NCBI GenBank assembly: GCA_029247405.1 | Contig: JAQWLH010000079.1 | Span: 1-33,222, forward strand | Length of the DNA stretch: 33,222 bases | Source of the DNA: Mariniblastus sp. | GTDB taxonomy: Bacteria; Planctomycetota; Planctomycetia; Pirellulales; Pirellulaceae | Direction: 5' to 3' | Shown here: in pieces, positions 17,033 through 25,757 of the stretch | Layout: every line of letters starts with the position of its first letter | Position numbering within the stretch: the first letter of the stretch is position 1 | Position numbers and translations under genes: made by a program | The notes under the pieces: generated by a model | Told to the model about the DNA's origin: nothing | The model's database searches: none | Seen by the model: the letters and a program-made list of their open reading frames with translations, nothing else

Positions 17033-17488
17033 TTAACCACCGTCATTGACTTCGAAGTTAAACAACGCGTCGGGATCCAAGTCAATTTTGTCTCCATCGA
17101 CCTTAAGATAGATCCCTGTGCGGACGGGAGTTACCCCCTCCATCTTTCCCTCGAGGACGTAAGTCCCCTCACCTTTGGGACCTTTGACGCTGGACTCAAA
17201 AATTATTTTCGGAGGACTAGAGTTGTCAACCTCTGGTGGTCCAATTGTGACAGGCGAACCAAGAATCTCCTCGACTTCAGGGGAGGTTTCTACGATTGCA
17301 TTATTCTCATTAATAAATTCTATGGTCGGTCGCGCCGCAAAGTACAACATCGCTGAACAACCGATGCAGACCAAACCAATCAATCCTAAACATCCAAGCC
17401 CGCCAAAGATCCAAAGCTTTTTGTTTGACTTTGGAGGCGCGGACGGATCCTGCATTCCAAAGTCGGAGCCTCCGTTATCCATACTCAT
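17033..17488 (-). CDS. Coa1-like (cytochrome oxidase assembly factor 1 family) membrane protein
   Basis: This is 151 residues from the ATG at 17488, with AAGGA 9 bases upstream. An in-frame TTG two codons earlier is less likely. A short Gly/Pro-rich polar N-terminus is followed by one membrane helix (LWIFGGLGCLGLIGLVCIGC, about 25-44). The periplasmic part contains the sequence FINENNAIVETSPEVEEILG and then VKGPKGEGTYVLEGKMEG, which I recognise as Coa1/Tim21-like. In eukaryotes this fold assists cytochrome oxidase assembly; bacterial function is unproven. It follows the PqqB-like gene by 19 bases, so the two are probably translated from one transcript. Heme A synthase is about 10 kb away, the only other oxidase-linked gene in view. 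Confidence 0.72.
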   Translation of the reverse strand: MSMDNGGSDFGMQDPSAPPKSNKKLWIFGGLGCLGLIGLVCIGCSAMLYFAARPTIEFINENNAIVETSPEVEEILGSPVTIGPPEVDNSSPPKIIFESSVKGPKGEGTYVLEGKMEGVTPVRTGIYLKVDGDKIDLDPDALFNFEVNDGG

Positions 17489-17507
17489 AATCAACGTTCC
17501 TTAAAAA

Positions 17508-18569
17508 TTAAAGTTCAACCACTTCGCCTTGCTGGGCAATCGCCATTCCCGCGCGCTCGATGTCTTGCGCCGCCTGACTGTTGGGCTGAAAGACAGGATT
17601 GGTGTGATTGAAGTGTATAAATCTTACCTTTTTTCGCTCGGTCTCGTCGAGTGGCGCAAACCGATTTATCGACTCAGAGACAAAGGGATGCGGGATCATC
17701 GACATATCTCGCCCAGGAATCTCCCCATTTTCGAAAAATGTTCCGTCTAGATAAGCCAAATCCGCTGTTTCAATCATGGATTCGATGGATTGATCCCATT
17801 GAGACCATTTATCGATATCAGGCAAAAATATGACAGTCTTAGTCGGGCCTTTAATTTTAAATCCAACGGTTTCAGAAAACTCATCTCGATGAGGTACGAG
17901 AAATGGCTCGATAGATAACAATGGTGACAGCTGCACAGTCTGGAGACGAATTCCCCCCGTTTTTAATTGGTCTGATGTTTTTTTGCGAGCTTTAGAAGCT
18001 CCTGGGTGAGCGTCAGGTCGCTCGGTTGAAAGTGGTCGAAGCGAAATGTTTTCCAGTTTCACCAATTGGCTCCACGGGCCATTGCTCTGCAGAAACTCGG
18101 ACATTCGAGGCATCACGTAGGTCGGAACAGCTTGAGCCCCAATAACCTCCCGTCCAAGGTGAATTAAGCCGGAGTAATGCCCGATATGCGCGTGCGTCAG
18201 GAAGATCCCATCAATCGCTGAATTGTTTGAGGGCTTGGGCGATAGCCGCTGATCCAACATTCGGAGCTGGTCGGGAAAATCCGGCGTACAATCAAGCAGA
18301 TACCTTTTGCCCGTTGAATAATCAATCAAGCCAAGACTTGCCACGTTTCGCCGTAGCCGTGGATTCTTCCAGGCTGCTTGGCAGCAATTCTTTCGGCATG
18401 ACGCCTGTGGATATCCCGCATCTTGCGCGATCCCCAAAACCATCAATTCAACCCCTGCACGTTCTTGGGCGACTGAGGGCGATAAACCAACCAAGCAGTA
18501 TGCAAAAATCAACGACAGCGCCAGTAATCCATAAATGCGGGCGGTACCTTTTCGGTGATTTAAAGACAT
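17508..18569 (-). CDS. Secreted PqqB-like metallo-beta-lactamase-fold hydrolase
   Basis: This is 353 residues from the ATG at 18569. That start puts a signal peptide (IYGLLALSLIFAYCLVGLSP, 12-31) at the N-terminus; the longer frame adds 39 unlikely residues. The mature part begins ELMVLGIAQDAGYPQASC, very like PqqB. The metal motif is THAHIGHYSGL, with H126, H128 and H131; Gly sits where classical family members have Asp, as also in PqqB. The CRKNCC segment (58-63) resembles the PqqB structural zinc region. The substrate is unknown. Real PqqB is cytosolic and accompanied by other pqq genes, which are absent, so a PQQ-biosynthesis role is doubtful. It is the first gene of the set with Coa1-like and tpx. 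Confidence 0.85.
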   Translation of the reverse strand: MSLNHRKGTARIYGLLALSLIFAYCLVGLSPSVAQERAGVELMVLGIAQDAGYPQASCRKNCCQAAWKNPRLRRNVASLGLIDYSTGKRYLLDCTPDFPDQLRMLDQRLSPKPSNNSAIDGIFLTHAHIGHYSGLIHLGREVIGAQAVPTYVMPRMSEFLQSNGPWSQLVKLENISLRPLSTERPDAHPGASKARKKTSDQLKTGGIRLQTVQLSPLLSIEPFLVPHRDEFSETVGFKIKGPTKTVIFLPDIDKWSQWDQSIESMIETADLAYLDGTFFENGEIPGRDMSMIPHPFVSESINRFAPLDETERKKVRFIHFNHTNPVFQPNSQAAQDIERAGMAIAQQGEVVEL

Positions 18570-18797
18570 GATCGGTGGCTCACTGTTGTTCAAAAACGGC
18601 CTGACACAAACGGAGCTAAATCCCAGCTCCACTGTCCAAAACTGTATTGTATCAGAGGTTATTGCCCCCACATGAGTAAGTGCCAAGCTATTGAGATTTT
18701 AACCTGGTAAAAATCTTGAAGCGTTGTGGCCAACGAATCCAGCTTTTCAAATTACCCGGCAACTGATCCACCGAAAAAAACGCAAGCTCTGGCGACC
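18570..18797. other. Intergenic region between the PqqB-like gene and the tRNA promoter
   Basis: No gene is seen. It should contain the minus-strand promoter of the PqqB-like/Coa1/tpx set. Nothing else was recognised. Confidence 0.4.
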
Positions 18798-18825
18798 TTG
18801 ACAGCATCAATTGACTCCGCATAAT
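18798..18825 (+). promoter_or_regulatory. Sigma-70-type promoter for tRNA-Ala
   Basis: A perfect -35 box TTGACA (18798-18803), a 16-base spacer and a -10 box CATAAT (18820-18825, one mismatch) lie 56 bases upstream of the tRNA. Transcription should start near 18832. Confidence 0.7.
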
Positions 18826-18881
18826 GTTGCCTTGCTTGAAAAAGCAAGTCCGAAGGTCTTCCCAAGGCTTTCAGTTAACAA

Positions 18882-18954
<73 letters not shown>

Positions 18955-19409
18955 CTGTTATTTCCTTCTGCTCTGCATTGGCAGCCGATTGATAAAGATT
19001 GGCACTTTTGGGCAAAATCGTGGCGAGTAACGGGTCAACCTACCTTAGCCTGAGCTGAACACTGCCGCCCATCACTTGATTCTTGTGCCGCGTCTCCCAA
19101 GGCCTAGCCACCCAACTGGGATCCAACGGCCAGAACTTGGTTTGAAACAGTGATCAATCGCTCGACAGATGAACTTTGTGACGCGAGCGCTGCAAAAGCT
19201 GAACGCCGCTTGAACCAGCCCTGGCTCTTCTACCTAAAACAAGGCCAACGGCGAGACAAAAATACGTATTGGATGAGGCGATGCCAACGAGGAAATGGCT
19301 CACCGCATCTTAATACTTCAACTAAGTTCCCAGCAATCTAACGGCATCCGAGCGCAGCGTCTTATTCTCGATTGATTCTAAGCCTCGGTTTCTGCCGTGG
19401 AATATTTTG
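18955..19409. other. 455-base gap between tRNA-Ala and the DUF2200 gene
   Basis: A 63-codon plus-strand frame at 19150 has no ribosome site or recognisable product, so I list no gene. No integrase or attachment-site duplication of the tRNA 3' end was seen. Confidence 0.4.
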
Positions 19410-19781
19410 CTATTCATCGGACCGAAGTATTTTCTCCAACTTCCGTCCTCTGGCTAACTCATCAACCAACTTGTCTAAATATCTGGTCTTTTGAATTAGT
19501 GGGTTGTCCAACTCTTCCACACGGTAGCCGCAAATCATGCCTTTAATCAGATGCGCATTCGGATTCAGCTTGCACTTCTTAAAAAACGTCTCAAACGTAA
19601 CTTCTTCGTCAATCAGAGATTTCAATGCTTTTTTGTCGTAGCCAGTCAGCCATTTAATGACTTCGAATAACTCTTTCTTGGTTCTGCCTTTCTTTTCAAT
19701 CTTTGCAACATAGAGAGGAAAGATTGACGCGAAAGTCATTTTCGCAATGCGTTCTTCGGTACCTGGAGGTGGCTTCTTCAT
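19410..19781 (-). CDS. DUF2200 family protein
   Basis: This 123-residue soluble protein matches the conserved DUF2200 pattern: an N-terminal RIAKMTFASIFPLYVAK segment, a basic KKGRTKKEL, IKWLTGYD, FETFF and the C-terminal GYRVEELDNPLIQ and RYLDKLVDELA. It is mostly helical. The function of the family is unknown. It is alone, with 0.4 kb gaps on both sides, and is not obviously part of an operon. Confidence 0.85.
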   Translation of the reverse strand: MKKPPPGTEERIAKMTFASIFPLYVAKIEKKGRTKKELFEVIKWLTGYDKKALKSLIDEEVTFETFFKKCKLNPNAHLIKGMICGYRVEELDNPLIQKTRYLDKLVDELARGRKLEKILRSDE

Positions 19782-20226
19782 AGCAATTAAAAGTTGAGTT
19801 AGTGACTAAAACAAAGAATCGTTCAAACACAACCCGCCGACGACTAACATCCCCGTCGACAAAAATCAATCAGGCTGGTTGTTGATATTAAAAGCGTGTC
19901 GCAGATGATCGTTTATTCAATTGACACAAAATCCCACACGCGGTTCTCGCGAGCAGCGCTGTCGCCAAACTCGATTTTATGACGCCAATCTAGAGCGCGA
20001 AGGATGCGAGGATATTTTTTTATTAAGTTTCCATAACAACTGGCAACTTATTTATCCCCATGAACTGTTCTCACTTTACGGCTTGGGTGCACTGAGGTAC
20101 AGATTGTGGCACGCTCGATGAATCGGGGGAGGGGATGGATAATCTAAAGTTGCCAAACCACTTGGCGTTGTTCATAATAAACGTCAGGCACTTTACTCTT
20201 ATGAAGCAAATTTTTGAAAGCTAAAA
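19782..20226. other. 445-base gap upstream of the DUF2200 gene and the small membrane ORF
   Basis: Plus-strand frames here start at TTG and show no family resemblance. TTGACA occurs at 19921-19926 but has no matching -10 box at normal spacing. I see no supported gene. Confidence 0.4.
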
Positions 20227-20358
20227 ATGGACATGTACATCTATGGGATGCTAGGGCTTGCCGTCGGAATGGGAATCAATGCTACTTTCCAAATTGCTGC
20301 AATTCGGAGGACACTTTCCGAAATCAGCAGACGATTGGAGCAATCAGAACAAAAGTAG
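20227..20358 (+). CDS. Possible 43-residue single-helix membrane protein
   Basis: An ATG-started frame encodes a short membrane segment (IYGMLGLAVGMGINATFQIA, 5-24) and a basic/acidic helix (RRTLSEISRRLEQSEQK) typical of small membrane-anchored helical proteins. GAAAG lies about 6 bases upstream of the ATG as a weak ribosome site. I do not recognise a family. It is convergent with the photolyase fusion gene. The regular topology argues for a real gene, but the frame is short. Confidence 0.4.
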   Translation: MDMYIYGMLGLAVGMGINATFQIAAIRRTLSEISRRLEQSEQK

Positions 20359-20499
20359 AACGTACTGAATTGAGCCCCGAATCTTGCGACTGGGCCCCGA
20401 ATTCGAACCCATTTGAATGACGGGGACAGCAAATGCCGGCTCGAATATAAAGATCAAATCAAAGAGATCGAATTTGGTTTTCAGCCCAGCGATTTCACC

Positions 20500-22980
20500 C
20501 TACGTGAAAAGGGATGTTTGGCAGGGTTGGATTGCTTTTTGCTCAACCTCCAGACCCGTCAAAATTCGACCGACGCCCGACATTCCGCTGAGGAAAGCCC
20601 CCTCAACCCGCGAGCCATTTGCCCAATCGCCACAGACAACAACTGTCTTTGAATCGTCAATCAGGGATTGTTTTTCCGACGGGTTGATCGGAATGGCGTA
20701 CTTCCAACGATGGGCTTGGAGATGGAACCACGGTTGTGCCGTGATGCCAGACACCTCCCAAAATTCACGCAGCATTTCTTCAGCGACTTGATCTGGGTCA
20801 GCCTCCCAGTGATCCGACGTCCAATCAGGATCAGCATGCAGGACCAGGTTTTCACTTTGGCTGCCTCTCCCCGGCTTTGTAGAGTTTCGGGCAGCCCATG
20901 ACAGAAGACTGCTGTTCAAAAAAGCCCCCACCCATTGCTCGGTGACTGGCGACTCAAAAGAAACCATTGTTGCCCAACAGGGGTTGAACTTAACGTCCGA
21001 AATCCGCGTGGCCAACTCGGGAATTCCAGACAGCAGTTCGCTGCTTTGTGCTGCCGGTGCCGTCACTAACAAACGATCAAAAGTACCCAGCCGTCGACAT
21101 GCATCGCCCAACAGCTCAACTCCCTCGTCCTGCAAGACAACCTTGGCTACCTGTGTATCAAAATGAATATCAAGTTCTTTTGCCAAATGTTTGCAGACGG
21201 CATTCATTTTGGGCAAACCGATGAAGCGATTTTGTGGGCGAGACTCACTTTTTTGCTCTCCCCCCTCCAAGACAACAATCCTCTGTTCCGAGCCGAGGTT
21301 TTGATCGGGCCACTTGGCGACCACGCCTTGCTGCAACCAAGAGTCGACGTATCGTATGAAACGAGGATCCCTAGCCGTAAAATACTGCGCCCCATGATCG
21401 AAGGTCGTCCCATCATCAACACGTCGAGTCGACATCCGTCCCCCTCCCCCGCGACTCTTTTCAAACACGGTCACTCTTAATCCGTGATCTTTGAGTGCCC
21501 GAGCCGCGAATAAACCAGAAATCCCTGCACCAATGATTGCAACATGTGGAACAGGCTTGCATCGCGGAAGGGCGACCCTGCAAGTGTACTTGTCGACATC
21601 GAGTCTTTTTGCGTGCCCCTCAACCGGACGCCCCCGCACGCAACCCGATATCTCTTGCTCAGGCTCAAACGGGCGATCGAACTGTCCAAGACACCACAAA
21701 ATCCCCCCAAAAGATGCGGGGTCTCGACCATCAAGAGCATAGCGGTGGTTCAGATCAAGCATGGTCGCCAGAGCTTCTTGCGGTGATTTCTTCCAGTTTA
21801 AAATCGCCTTCCCCCAGGTCATTCGCACATTGTTGTGCAACTCTCCATGGAGTAGCAGAGACTTCTGCGCCGCGTTCCACAGCTGATGCGACGTTTCACC
21901 ACGAGCTAGTTGTTCCCAACTGTAAATCTCTGGCCGGTTGTCAGCCGCATGGCGAGTGAGTGTTTCCTGTGCCCAATCTGGTATCGCTGACCACTGATCG
22001 TGATCGTCACGATAAAAACAGAATGTGTAAGCCAACTCCCTCCAGATGAGTAACTCATCGAGATACTTCTCGGCTCCCTCGTTATCATACTCCGCTGCTT
22101 CACGTGCAATTCGAAGGGGCGACACCATTCCATAATGCAGGTAGGCCGATAGGCGACTCACCCCGTCAACCAAAGGATTGTTACGCTGCTGCGCATAACG
22201 ACGGAGTTTTTTTTCTTTGAAGCGATTCCAGCGGTCGTAACCAGCGACACTTCCGCCCACGGTATCAACCACCGGGCCAACACTATGATCAATGTCGCAG
22301 GCTGCAACCAGGCTGGTTAAATTGTTTGCCTGAAGGTCGAGTGGTTGAAATGGCAAACCATTCAAATCATACGGCTTGGGTGTTCTGTCCAGTGCCGGCC
22401 AGGCTCGCGTCAGCCTCTCAGCGTGTAACTTTTTTGATGCCGAGCGATACTTGAAAGCTCGCGTGAATGGCTTCTTCATTAGTTGCATCGGAGCAACGCA
22501 AGCGGTGTCGACGGTGATTACGGGGGTCTCAGTTGCCTGCAAAAGTTCGCATAGCCAGAGACGATGAGGATCCACAGGCATCTCCTCAGTGACAACGACG
22601 CTGGCGCTTTTGGCGAGCGTCGCGAGATGCGACTGTCTATCATCCCGGGTCATCAAATGAAACGCGTAGCTGATTTGTTTTGCCTTTAGCTGTTGCTGCA
22701 AATCACGAGCCCCCTGCAAGACGAACAGGTGATGGCGATCTGAAGCAAACTCATCACACTCACAAATCTCGTGGAAAACGAGAAGTGGCAAACCGTGATC
22801 ACAAGCGATTTCACATGCGACATCGAGCGCCGGATTCTCCTCTGAGCGCAACGCCGTATTAACCGCATAGAGGACGAAGGGCTGCAAATTTAGAACACTC
22901 TTCACCTCTGTCGAGCAACGCGTCTCGCGCAATCGGCAGCGTTCACGAAGATACTCTGGTAATGAGTCAAGTTGGAACAT
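20500..22980 (-). CDS. Fusion: class II CPD photolyase domain plus renalase/amine-oxidase-like FAD oxidoreductase
   Basis: This is one 826-residue frame with two flavoprotein modules. Residues 1-470 are a class II photolyase, with LSAYLHYGMVSPLRIA (277-292), LDELLIWRELAYTF, LWNAAQ (W368), VRMTWGKAILNW (W389, W396), LN411 and LDGRDPASFGG (416-426). These positions match the class II electron-transfer Trp set and the flavin-proximal Asn as I recall them from Methanosarcina mazei. Residues 477-826 start with VAIIGAGISGLFAARAL (the GxGxxG at 484-489), then FEKSRGGGGRMSTRR and FDHGAQYFTARDPR, the renalase-like NAD(P)/FAD oxidoreductase signature, ending in CGDWANGSRVEGAFLSGMSG. The photolyase probably repairs CPDs; the second module may supply reduced flavin or act separately. 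It is the last gene of a minus-strand set after DUF2805. Confidence 0.9.
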   Translation of the reverse strand: MFQLDSLPEYLRERCRLRETRCSTEVKSVLNLQPFVLYAVNTALRSEENPALDVACEIACDHGLPLLVFHEICECDEFASDRHHLFVLQGARDLQQQLKAKQISYAFHLMTRDDRQSHLATLAKSASVVVTEEMPVDPHRLWLCELLQATETPVITVDTACVAPMQLMKKPFTRAFKYRSASKKLHAERLTRAWPALDRTPKPYDLNGLPFQPLDLQANNLTSLVAACDIDHSVGPVVDTVGGSVAGYDRWNRFKEKKLRRYAQQRNNPLVDGVSRLSAYLHYGMVSPLRIAREAAEYDNEGAEKYLDELLIWRELAYTFCFYRDDHDQWSAIPDWAQETLTRHAADNRPEIYSWEQLARGETSHQLWNAAQKSLLLHGELHNNVRMTWGKAILNWKKSPQEALATMLDLNHRYALDGRDPASFGGILWCLGQFDRPFEPEQEISGCVRGRPVEGHAKRLDVDKYTCRVALPRCKPVPHVAIIGAGISGLFAARALKDHGLRVTVFEKSRGGGGRMSTRRVDDGTTFDHGAQYFTARDPRFIRYVDSWLQQGVVAKWPDQNLGSEQRIVVLEGGEQKSESRPQNRFIGLPKMNAVCKHLAKELDIHFDTQVAKVVLQDEGVELLGDACRRLGTFDRLLVTAPAAQSSELLSGIPELATRISDVKFNPCWATMVSFESPVTEQWVGAFLNSSLLSWAARNSTKPGRGSQSENLVLHADPDWTSDHWEADPDQVAEEMLREFWEVSGITAQPWFHLQAHRWKYAIPINPSEKQSLIDDSKTVVVCGDWANGSRVEGAFLSGMSGVGRILTGLEVEQKAIQPCQTSLFT

Positions 22981-23239
22981 AGATCATTCTGATAAATTGG
23001 TTTAGAAAAATTGAGTCACAAGGAGAGCCTCGTAAATCGGAAAACAAAATCCGTTCAAACAAATGAAAGTCGATGGGGGAATTGGCCGAAGCTCTTTGTG
23101 AAAGCCAACAAACCCCACGTCACCAGTTGTAAAAACCCGAACTATTGGGCCGCGTCCTTCAAGACACATCGGTGGATCACTTCAAGGACGGAACTAAGGC
23201 AAACTGTTACGGGATTACGGTTCAGCCAACGCGTCTCCT

Positions 23240-23497
23240 TCAACCACGTTGGCTTGGGCACCGAAATCTCCCCACCTTAAACCCCCGCTTTGCGAGATGC
23301 TTCGTGTCGCGACCGACCGTCCTCTTCCGCCAAAGTTTGAACGAACCGGCTTTAAGATTGGCTCGCATTAACTTGATCACCTCCCCCGGCAGAATTCCAA
23401 ACTGTTCACGGATCGCATCGAAGGTAGTTCGGTCTTCCCATGCCATTTGTATGATTCGATCGGTCTGAGCCGGCGTAAATTTCGGTCGATTTCCCAT
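23240..23497 (-). CDS. DUF2805 / TIGR03643 family protein
   Basis: This is 85 residues from the ATG at 23497. The frame continues upstream for 29 codons, but family members start near this Met. The core is strongly conserved: IIQMAWEDRTTFDAI, FGILPGEVIKLMR and SFKLWRKRTVGRDTKH. The sequence is a helix-turn-helix-like basic protein rich in Trp and Met. No function is known; as I recall, the family is mainly in marine bacteria and often near photolyase genes. It lies between two photolyase-family genes on the same strand (134 and 259 bases away), consistent with one light-response transcript. It may be a small DNA-binding regulator, but this is inference. Confidence 0.85.
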   Translation of the reverse strand: MGNRPKFTPAQTDRIIQMAWEDRTTFDAIREQFGILPGEVIKLMRANLKAGSFKLWRKRTVGRDTKHLAKRGFKVGRFRCPSQRG

Positions 23498-23631
23498 CAA
23501 TGCACTTTCTGATATCGCAACACAATTTGTTCGGTTCCTGCAACGACTCACACCTATATCTGTCTTCATGCGTGACTCCCTCATTCGTTTAACGCCGAGA
23601 GGAATACACCCACTTTACAAACGTTTTGCTG

Positions 23632-25149
23632 TCAACGATTCCTCTGATGGGCTGGCCTCTTGCGGCTCCCATGCTTTTTGTAAACCTCGGCGGAGATAGC
23701 CCGTGTCTCGGGCAACCCCTTGTGGGCGTGCATCCGGTCCCTCGCCAATCTGTATCGTGACTTGTGATCAACAATTGGGGCTGGATAATCGGTGCCTATT
23801 TGGCACCCGTAAAATGATTGCTCCATGCCAGTCATCTTGTGAGGTTCGGCCAAGTGCTTGTCCGGAACGTCCAACAACTCTGGGACATAACGTCTTATAA
23901 AAAGTCCTTGGGGATCTTGGTCTGCTACCTGCTTGATCGGCGAATAAATCCTAATCGCGTTAATTCCCGTGACACCTGATTGCATTTGAATCTGGCTGTA
24001 GTGAATGCCAGGCTCGTAATCGAGGAACAATCTCGCCAGATATAATGCCGGTTGTCGCCAATGCAACCACAGGTGATAAGAAGCGAAGGAAACTAGCATT
24101 GCCCGCATCCGGAAATTAATCCAGCCCGTTTGATGCAGTGCACGCATGCACGCATCGACCATTGGGTATCCGGTTCGTCCATCACACCACGCTTGATAAT
24201 ACTCTCCGTTAAATTTGCTCTCTCTCAAGCCATCGTAAGCCCGGTTGAAATTCTCAAACTCTATTGTTGGTTCGTCTTCCATTTTTTGCATGAAATGGCA
24301 ATGCCAACTAAGTCTTGAGCGAAAAGAGGACAAGGATTTGAGCCAGGTTGGCTCAACCTTAACCCCCGATTTTTTCGCCTCCTTGAGCTCTGCAACTCTA
24401 GCATTTAAGTGATGATTGATTGTGCGCATTGAGATATTGCCGTAAGCGATGCACGGACTGAGTCGACTGCACCCCTGCTCTCCGGTCACCGGACTCGACA
24501 TATCAGCGCGATAGTTGACTCCGCGAGAGTGGAGAAAAGACCCCAAGCAATCCAGGGCGTTCTGCTCCCCACCCGTTTGAACTTCCCCCCTCCGAAAACT
24601 GCGGACTTTGAATTGGCTGGACCGGTGAATTTCCCCCTGAGGCAGACTCTTTAAACGGGGTGGCAGGGTGATCTTCTTGGGCGGTAAGACCACATCTTGT
24701 TTCATCCGACCAGCACATTGACGGGACCAGCCATCCCGATCTTCTAACCGGCGAACCACACCGAACTGCGGGATCTCTTCTACTGGGATACCAGACTTTT
24801 TGGCCCACCGACGAACACGGCGGTCCCTCTGGTAGCTGATGTGATTAAATGTTTCTTCATGAGCCCAAATCTTCGAAATCACAAGTTGCTCATGGATCTG
24901 CTCAAACACGTCAGGCAGGCGTCCACTTCTTAGAATCAACTCACCACCAAGACGCCGTAAATTCGATCTAAGCTCGGCCAGTGACTCATTTACAAACCGA
25001 AGATGAGCAGCGTCGCAATCCTCCGCTTCGATTAACTCATGCTCGTAAACGTACAGTCCGATGCAGGGTCCTGTCCTTGCTGCTAATGCCAAAGGGGCGT
25101 GATCGTTGATTCGCAGGTCTCTTTTGAACCAAACAAGTTGTATCGCCAT
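23632..25149 (-). CDS. Photolyase/cryptochrome-superfamily protein with altered active site
   Basis: This is 505 residues from the ATG at 25149; an in-frame TTG two codons earlier is less likely. The start is classical (IQLVWFKRDLRINDHAPLA). The N-terminal Rossmann antenna domain spans about 1-130 and the helical FAD domain about 210-480, with WCDGRTGYPMVDACMRALHQ (321-340), FRMRAMLVSF, and IRIYSPIKQVADQDPQG. Compared from memory with E. coli PhrB, W359 is kept as W364. However, the flavin N5-proximal Asn is His383, W382 and W384 are Ile387 and Met389, and the substrate-contact Glu274 position is Arg279 (SRLSWHCHF). It may be a cryptochrome or repair enzyme with different chemistry. It is first in the set with DUF2805 and the fusion photolyase. 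Confidence 0.9.
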   Translation of the reverse strand: MAIQLVWFKRDLRINDHAPLALAARTGPCIGLYVYEHELIEAEDCDAAHLRFVNESLAELRSNLRRLGGELILRSGRLPDVFEQIHEQLVISKIWAHEETFNHISYQRDRRVRRWAKKSGIPVEEIPQFGVVRRLEDRDGWSRQCAGRMKQDVVLPPKKITLPPRLKSLPQGEIHRSSQFKVRSFRRGEVQTGGEQNALDCLGSFLHSRGVNYRADMSSPVTGEQGCSRLSPCIAYGNISMRTINHHLNARVAELKEAKKSGVKVEPTWLKSLSSFRSRLSWHCHFMQKMEDEPTIEFENFNRAYDGLRESKFNGEYYQAWCDGRTGYPMVDACMRALHQTGWINFRMRAMLVSFASYHLWLHWRQPALYLARLFLDYEPGIHYSQIQMQSGVTGINAIRIYSPIKQVADQDPQGLFIRRYVPELLDVPDKHLAEPHKMTGMEQSFYGCQIGTDYPAPIVDHKSRYRLARDRMHAHKGLPETRAISAEVYKKHGSRKRPAHQRNR

Positions 25150-25757
25150 CGTCAATCATTTTGTTAAATCAAGCCTACCGGGTGTTAACTGTAATACTTC
25201 GGCTAAATTAACGAGTTAGAAATGTGGCTGCATTCCTCTCCGCAGCAAGATTTCAACTCTTTCGTCTCATATTTTAAGCCTAAAACAATCCACCCAAAAC
25301 CAAATCCAAAAATACACTTTTGAGAGGCCGATGCCGGATTCTGTTGCGGAACAGCGGTTCTGTCTTGCGAAAAACTGACAGAGACTTATCCATTTTGGGA
25401 CACGCGGACGACGAAAGGTTGTCCCTTTTCCACCGGCGGTCAATTCACATCTATCACACAGCAATGGGTGAGCCAGCGGCGGTGTGGCGAGCGATGAATG
25501 AGTGCTCCCAACAAGAAGCAGCGGCTCGAAACAAAAGAACCAAGAGGCTTGATTTTGCTCGATTGCCTTACCGAGACGCCGAAATTTAAGCAATTACTAC
25601 CGGGTAACGGCGGTCTTACATTCACTCTGGCACGTCTTCTGTTGCTTAAGCATCACCGATCGCTCGAACTTCTTTACGCCTTAAAACTCGAAGGCATCCT
25701 TCGTTTCTGTTAGCTTAAAAGCAATGGTCCCTCAACAACTTTCCAAATGAATCATCA
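25150..25757. other. 608-base divergent intergenic region
   Basis: This lies between the photolyase-family gene (minus) and the sulfatase operon (plus). Opposed open frames occupy 25267-25593 on both strands, but neither has a ribosome site or recognisable product. TGTTAAATC at 25162-25170 resembles the repeat near 3008 upstream of the other photolyase block. Both promoters should be here, but no clear boxes were found. Confidence 0.4.

Noticed and set aside
18570-18686. Upstream extension of the PqqB-like gene.
   Set aside because: It would bury the signal peptide; the ATG at 18569 gives a normal export signal.
19150-19341. 63-codon frame after tRNA-Ala.
   Set aside because: No ribosome site, unusual composition and no recognisable product.
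25267-25593. Opposed open frames of 89 and 108 codons between the photolyase-family gene and the sulfatase.
   Set aside because: They mirror each other, lack ribosome sites and resemble no family I know. A gene remnant cannot be excluded.
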